A stretch of DNA of 19,324 nucleotides. Origin: Ruminococcaceae bacterium UBA5397 (GTDB taxonomy: Bacteria > Bacillota > Clostridia > Oscillospirales > Acutalibacteraceae). Position 1 is the stretch's first letter. The number at the start of each line of letters is the position of its first letter. The translations under genes were made by a program, and so were the position numbers. The notes under the pieces were generated by a model. The model was not told the DNA's origin. It ran no database searches and saw only the letters and a program-made list of their open reading frames with translations. Below, piece after piece: positions 16,401-19,324 of the stretch. Location: the NCBI GenBank assembly GCA_002411615.1, contig DHOF01000114.1:355-19678 (forward strand), read 5' to 3'.

Positions 16401-16545
16401 TTCCAACCAACTTTCTCAGGGAACGGACAATTCTGTTGCTTTTCAGATCCCAGTGTGGGCTTATGTCACTTTTGCGGTTGGAATTCTTGCAATCGTTGGA
16501 GTCGTGATTTATTTAGTTCATTGGAAGAACCGAAAAGAGGAGTAA
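13453..16545 (+). CDS. Surface DUF4430 (transcobalamin-like) plus PQQ-type beta-propeller protein
   Basis: A 1030-residue exported protein, first gene after the B12 riboswitch. Order: signal peptide (1 to about 25, ending VAQ); DUF4430 domain (about 33-165) with its YWMYAVN motif at W125 and KDGDTIVFY; a beta-sandwich-like region (about 175-285); a Ser-rich linker (287 to about 330); a propeller (about 338-726) with roughly eight blades such as SPLLVNDKIYVARDDEVQIL and VSPVVVGGNVFVAGG; a Ser/Glu/Asn linker; an unassigned domain (about 790-985); a membrane helix (about 1001-1022) and a short KNRKEE tail. There is no LPXTG motif. DUF4430 is the domain of the transcobalamin/intrinsic-factor C-terminus. 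I infer corrinoid capture at the surface; binding is not shown. AAAGGGG lies 12 nt before the ATG. Confidence 0.88.
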   Translation: MKKRIASLFCAIAFLFVFVVQPAVAQEPVKTTGITVTLRVEGYGNTEVQPVKVTLPATYESFSDYGLNISQDPGYDTPLHVLAQYCKDEYGADKDAMSALINVTAGGFLNDFCNDKDNWPTDVYWMYAVNQDACPSDSKGTGYTAASCPIKDGDTIVFYASWYSSFEPSSYAYFNETEAAATIDQPLTLTLLGKGNMSAQSTGAAINGASLLLYDQNGQALSSGDYTFSSANTGADGKDSITFHKAGTYFVSAERQSTQWYDSKGNYAYNISNPSCKVTVTQNQPESSSSSSSSSSSSSSSSQISSSEESSQISSSSASSNSSSSGSSGETPIVLSSQWPQHLGNAQNNAATLAHTPVDGKLLWESQCKNPNSWGGYAGSPLLVNDKIYVARDDEVQILNASTGVIEKSQGLASPLGYYSYPTYGNGKLFVPLGNGQVEVLNASTLEPLFITELMTDGSGNPKYQGLSPIYYNEADDLFYVGLTDASNSGTFAAYSAEDTDTTKGTETISPKWTYGTGSYYGAGAVKIDNRIYFCGDDGVLVSADAKTGGDQSTCQLGKVRTSLVSAQGFLWAATDDGVLYKVTPGENPQIAGSVSLPAGAKVSPVVVGGNVFVAGGTYGQAGYLKAFDMDNLSETASQTLEDGACYGMLVAPDAVSNETCIYLTQNNNPGALYLARLKGNSFTFSTLYQPAASQQNYCMSIVAADNNGTLYYGNDSGVLFAITKNENQQPPDPESSSSPVSFNPTSSEQNGGTPSQGSENGNQDVSSDENGSGTETASNEKTTEETPLGTIWKALNGQSGEADGEDNLTDPIAQKVREAGQNGQTLLSIAKKDGELSSEAFSELKKYPNLRLSVDAGNYAVSFLGQDVLDPTKGLRLGITVLSDGETKAKLPDSMGNHLIIRFADIGKLPAKTTVVYRLPESMQNETTIYVYRLTDGQAPQFLQQAVVDNKCVMFTAEYGGEYLFTTAKLGTAATDLKAGDGSNQLSQGTDNSVAFQIPVWAYVTFAVGILAIVGVVIYLVHWKNRKEE
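14311..14430 (+). repeat. Trinucleotide-like serine repeat (TCN tract)
   Basis: A run of TCT, TCC and TCG codons, interrupted by a few other codons, encodes the poly-Ser linker between the DUF4430 region and the propeller. The unit is three bases, so slippage would lengthen or shorten the linker in frame rather than switch the gene off. Confidence 0.85.
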
Positions 16546-16549
16546 AAGT

Positions 16550-17248
16550 TTGAAAAGTCGTTTTTGGGGTTTCGCTGGTTGTTTTGTAAGCATTCTTTTC
16601 CTTCTTTCAGGCTGTTCTAATGAAAAAATAGCAGCATCACAAGTTTCTTCTGAGGTGGTATCGTCGCAGGTTTCTTCGGAAGAGCTGCAGCAGGGATCTA
16701 TTCCATCCGAGTTGATGCCGGGAGGCTTATCAGAAGCCTCTTCTTTCGATGAGGCAGAGGCTTCTTCTGGGCAGATGCAGAATCATGAGAGTACGGTACC
16801 TGCACAAAAAGCGCAGACGGTTTCCCAAAACAGAGGAGCGGCAGAAGCCGGAAATAGCGGATCTGATTCTGGAGAAGCACAGGCGGAAGAAACTCATAAT
16901 GTTCCGGTGCAGCAGATTACAGTTTCTTTCACCATCGATTCTTCCACCGCTGCAGCCAAAGGGAAAAGCGGACCGGCGTTTTCTTCCTCTGTGACATTAA
17001 ATCCCGCAGCTACAGCGCTCGATGCGCTGATGGCTTCCGGTGTTTCTGCAGATGTTCGGGGAGGTTATATTGCCGGAATCGGCAGCCTATATGAGAAGGA
17101 CTGCGGTTCCATGAGCGGCTGGCTTTATGCAGTTAACGGTCATGCTCCCAATGTAGGCTGCGGTAGTTATTCCCTCAATAACGGAGATTCTGTGCTCTTT
17201 ATTTATACCTGTAACATGGGAAAAGATGTAGGATATGGAATTGGTTAA
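16550..17248 (+). CDS. DUF4430 lipoprotein, putative corrinoid-binding
   Basis: A 232-residue lipoprotein: basic start, hydrophobic segment and lipobox LSGC with Cys22 as the lipidation site. A Ser/Glu/Gln-rich spacer (about 23-120) reaches out from the membrane to a C-terminal DUF4430 domain (about 122-232), with SGWLYAVNGHAPNVGCGSY (W191) and NNGDSVLFIYTC. The domain is related to that in the preceding protein and to the transcobalamin C-terminus. TTG start, 7 nt after GAGGAG (16537-16542); only 4 bases separate it from the upstream stop. The place directly before an ECF S component under a B12 riboswitch suggests it hands a corrinoid to the transporter. ECF systems normally lack a binding protein, so this is an inference. 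Confidence 0.88.
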   Translation: MKSRFWGFAGCFVSILFLLSGCSNEKIAASQVSSEVVSSQVSSEELQQGSIPSELMPGGLSEASSFDEAEASSGQMQNHESTVPAQKAQTVSQNRGAAEAGNSGSDSGEAQAEETHNVPVQQITVSFTIDSSTAAAKGKSGPAFSSSVTLNPAATALDALMASGVSADVRGGYIAGIGSLYEKDCGSMSGWLYAVNGHAPNVGCGSYSLNNGDSVLFIYTCNMGKDVGYGIG

Positions 17249-17267
17249 AAAGGATTGAAATTAAAAC

Positions 17268-17975
17268 ATGAAACGAGCTTCCCTTTTGCGTGTTTTTGAG
17301 GCAGCGGCTGTTATTTTGCTGCCGATAGCGTTGGTGGGTTCGGCATTTTTAGAGGCGGAAGCAGCAGCTGCGCTCAGTCTTTTGTGCGTAGTCTTGGCGC
17401 TGACGCCTTTTCTTTTATCATTTGAAAATAAAAAACCGCGTCCGAGGGATTTGGTCCCAATTGCGGTGATGAGTGTGATTGCAGCTTTAGGAAGGACGCT
17501 CTTTTCGGCGATTCCGAGCTTTCAGCCTGCGAGTGCAATTATTCTGATCACGGCGATCACATTTGGTCAAGATGCCGGATTTTTAACCGGTGCTTTGACA
17601 GCACTTTCGAGTAATCTGCTTTTAGGGCAGGGACCGTGGACTCCATGGCAAATGTATGCGTGGGGGATGATTGGATTTTTTGGAGGCCTGTTTTACCGAG
17701 CGGGCTTTTTTCGCAAACGCTTTTTTTTGCTTCTTTTCGGTTTTATCAGCGGAATTCTTTTCGGTTGGTTTATGGATTTATGGTATGTTCTCGGATTTAT
17801 CCGTCCTGTAAATCCTGCCGCTTTTTTAGCAGCTTTTGCCTCCAGCGCGTGGATGGATGTGATTCACGGGATCTCTACTGTGTTATTCCTTTTGCTTTTG
17901 GAAAAACCATGGGGCAAAAAACTGTATCGCATTCGAGAAAAATATGGGATTGGCCCGGAGGTAAAAGAAAAATGA
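17268..17975 (+). CDS. ECF transporter substrate-binding (S) component, predicted cobalamin
   Basis: A 235-residue membrane protein with about six hydrophobic helices. The motifs QPASAIILITAITFGQDAGF, then LLLGQGPWTPWQMYAWGMIG and GFISGILFGWFMDL, are typical of ECF S components annotated as energy-coupling factor substrate-specific proteins. S components bind the vitamin and topple in the membrane to release it. The substrate is taken from the context: a B12 riboswitch and DUF4430 proteins point to cobalamin or a precursor (a CbrT-like role). It lacks the N-terminal His motif of CbiM, so cobalt uptake is less likely. The ribosome site is weak (AAAAAGGA, 13 nt upstream). Its TGA overlaps the next ATG (ATGA). 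Confidence 0.87.
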   Translation: MKRASLLRVFEAAAVILLPIALVGSAFLEAEAAAALSLLCVVLALTPFLLSFENKKPRPRDLVPIAVMSVIAALGRTLFSAIPSFQPASAIILITAITFGQDAGFLTGALTALSSNLLLGQGPWTPWQMYAWGMIGFFGGLFYRAGFFRKRFFLLLFGFISGILFGWFMDLWYVLGFIRPVNPAAFLAAFASSAWMDVIHGISTVLFLLLLEKPWGKKLYRIREKYGIGPEVKEK

Positions 17976-18883
17976 AAGAGGAACCTATTTTTTCTACACT
18001 GCATCCCGGTTTACTTTTCTTTTATTCTCTGACAACCGCCGTCTTTGCAATGTGCAGCCTGAATCCGCTCTACCTTGGGATCAGCCTAATGGCAGCATTG
18101 CTGTCCTACTCTTTTTATTTTGGCGTGAAAAGAGCTTTGCATATTTTTATGGGGGCGCTTCCGGTAGCTTTTGTTTTTGCCGCTTTTAATGTGCTTTTTA
18201 ATCACCGTGGAAAAACAATTCTATGCCGTTTGTTTGGTTCTGCAGTCACACTCGAATCTCTCCTTTATGGATTTTGCAGTGGAATCATGCTCTTAACGGT
18301 TCTGATGTGGTTTCGCTGCATGGATGTCCTTTTGACGACGCAGAAATTTCTATATCTTTTTGGCCGAAGGTTTCCAAATCTTGCCCTTCTTTTATGTATG
18401 ACGCTGAGACTTTTTCCTCAGACAGAAGAACGAATTCGCTGCATTCGTCAGGCACGGCATAGCTTGGAATCCACGTCTGATCGCTTTGGGGATAAAATTA
18501 AAAATGGAATGCGCCATATTTCCTGTCTGCTGGAGTGGTCGATGGAAGGCGGCCTCGATACGGCTGATTCTATGAAAGCACGCGGTTATGGAATCACAAA
18601 GAGAACTTGCGGGGAAGAGTATCCGTTTACCCAAAAAGATTTTTTCTGGCTGTTTGCTTTTTTGGTGTTTACTTTTCTTTCTGCCTTTGCAATTTTTGGG
18701 AAGAATTCTGTTATGCAGTATTTTCCACAGCTCTATTTTTCTGCGGATATTTGGGCTCTTATTTTAACGGCTTTTTATTTTACTTTTTTGGTTCTTCCGA
18801 TTTTATGGGAGAAAATCTCAGAAATTCGGCTCTTTTGGGCGCAGAAAAAAATTCAGGACAGAAGGAAAAAATCCTATGAGTGA
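17972..18883 (+). CDS. ecfT: ECF transporter transmembrane coupling component EcfT
   Basis: A 303-residue membrane protein that couples the S component to the ATPases. It has several hydrophobic helices and, in the cytoplasmic helical region, the two coupling motifs: ARH at residues 161-163 (IRQARHSLES, a variant of ARG/ARS) and ARG at 203-205 (SMKARGYG), which contact the ATPase grooves. The ATG at 17972 is chosen because it overlaps the S-gene stop by 4 bases and has GGAGGT (17957-17962) 9 nt upstream; the frame is open further upstream, but that stretch lies inside the S gene. Its dedicated place in the operon marks this as a group I ECF system rather than one sharing a common module. Confidence 0.93.
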   Translation: MKEEPIFSTLHPGLLFFYSLTTAVFAMCSLNPLYLGISLMAALLSYSFYFGVKRALHIFMGALPVAFVFAAFNVLFNHRGKTILCRLFGSAVTLESLLYGFCSGIMLLTVLMWFRCMDVLLTTQKFLYLFGRRFPNLALLLCMTLRLFPQTEERIRCIRQARHSLESTSDRFGDKIKNGMRHISCLLEWSMEGGLDTADSMKARGYGITKRTCGEEYPFTQKDFFWLFAFLVFTFLSAFAIFGKNSVMQYFPQLYFSADIWALILTAFYFTFLVLPILWEKISEIRLFWAQKKIQDRRKKSYE

Positions 18884-19324
18884 ATTGGTCAAACTTTCTC
18901 ATTTTTCATTTTATTATCCGAAACAAACGTCTGCTGCGGTTCAAGATGTAACTTTGACAATTAAGAGCGGAGAATTCTTTTTGCTTTGCGGCGCTTCAGG
19001 CTGCGGAAAGAGTACACTTTTGCGCAGCCTGAAGCCTCAAATTACGCCGCATGGGATGATGAAAGGGGAGCGGACTTTTAAGCTTCCTAGGGATTCTGAT
19101 ACAGATCGTACTGCCTCCGAGATCGGCTTCGTTTTTCAGGATCCGGAGAATCAAATTGTGACGGATACAGTTTCTCACGAGTTGTCTTTCGGTCTGGAAA
19201 ATCTAGGACTGCCTCCAATTGAAATTCGGCAGAGGGTGGCAGAAACCGCTTTATTTTTGGGGATTGATCATTTGATTCAAAAACCGGTCAATGAAATCAG
19301 CGGCGGGGAAAAACAGCTTTTAAA
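18876..19324 (+). CDS. ecfA: ECF transporter ATPase EcfA, 3' end missing
   Basis: An ABC ATPase open to the window end; 149 codons are visible. It begins MSELVKLSHFSFYYP, has Walker A GASGCGKST (residues 39-47), the Q-loop Gln88 in FVFQDPENQIV typical of ECF/cobalt-type ATPases, and the signature ISGGEKQ (141-147). Walker B and the H-loop lie beyond the window. The ATG overlaps the ecfT stop by 8 bases; AAGGA (18862-18866) is 9 nt upstream. Whether a second ATPase follows, or whether this one is a double-length fusion, cannot be seen. Confidence 0.95.
   Translation, partial: MSELVKLSHFSFYYPKQTSAAVQDVTLTIKSGEFFLLCGASGCGKSTLLRSLKPQITPHGMMKGERTFKLPRDSDTDRTASEIGFVFQDPENQIVTDTVSHELSFGLENLGLPPIEIRQRVAETALFLGIDHLIQKPVNEISGGEKQLL

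Noticed and set aside
16443..16545. Sortase anchor (LPXTG) on the propeller protein
   Set aside because: A C-terminal hydrophobic helix and basic tail are present but no LPXTG-like motif precedes them; a membrane anchor is the simpler reading.
17636..17971. N-terminal extension of EcfT
   Set aside because: The open frame runs inside the S-component gene; the ATG at 17972 with GGAGGT and the ATGA overlap is the real start.
17268..19324. Cobalt (CbiMNQO) transporter
   Set aside because: The S component lacks the CbiM N-terminal His motif and there is no CbiN-like small protein; B12 riboswitches control both classes, so context alone does not decide, but the sequence favours a vitamin-type S component.

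Overview
This window looks like chromosomal DNA of a low-to-mid GC Clostridia, probably of the Ruminococcaceae/Oscillospiraceae type (an inference). The grounds are strong AGGAGG ribosome-binding sites, TTG and GTG starts, near-consensus sigma-A promoters, a Rex redox repressor, tepA next to a SpoIIIE/FtsK translocase, and an ECF-type vitamin transporter. No rRNA, tRNA, CRISPR array, insertion sequence or phage gene was seen.

Region 1 (1-2500) holds the 3' part of a cyclophilin-type peptidyl-prolyl isomerase, then pyrG (CTP synthase) behind its own consensus promoter and followed by a strong terminator. Region 2 (2500-5677, minus strand) is an apparent rex-lemA-DUF2207 operon converging on pyrG. 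Region 3 (5678-6554) is a long intergenic stretch. It carries divergent promoters, a near-consensus Rex operator over the minus-strand -35 box, and a candidate small ORF of 44-46 codons with a perfect Shine-Dalgarno sequence but no ATG. No convincing rex-proximal promoter is visible, so the Rex-controlled promoter may drive the small ORF and, through a leader of about 680 nt, rex itself.

Region 4 (6555-10909) is a co-directional group tepA-like, uppP and spoIIIE/ftsK, which concern envelope maintenance and chromosome translocation. Region 5 (10961-13106) is a YgiQ-family radical SAM protein overlapping a small DUF3006 protein.

Region 6 (13111-19324) is the most interesting part. A promoter, a cobalamin (B12) riboswitch with a visible L5-L13 kissing pair, and an antiterminator/terminator switch precede five tightly packed genes. 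The first is a 1030-residue surface protein that joins a DUF4430 (transcobalamin C-terminal-like) domain to a PQQ-type beta-propeller and a C-terminal membrane anchor. The second is a DUF4430 lipoprotein. The rest are an ECF S component, an EcfT and an EcfA cut by the window edge. I read this as a B12-repressed corrinoid capture-and-import system of a Gram-positive bacterium. In it a transcobalamin-like module and a BtuG-reminiscent propeller may pass ligand to an ECF transporter. Ligand binding is not shown by the sequence; the riboswitch and the operon are the evidence.
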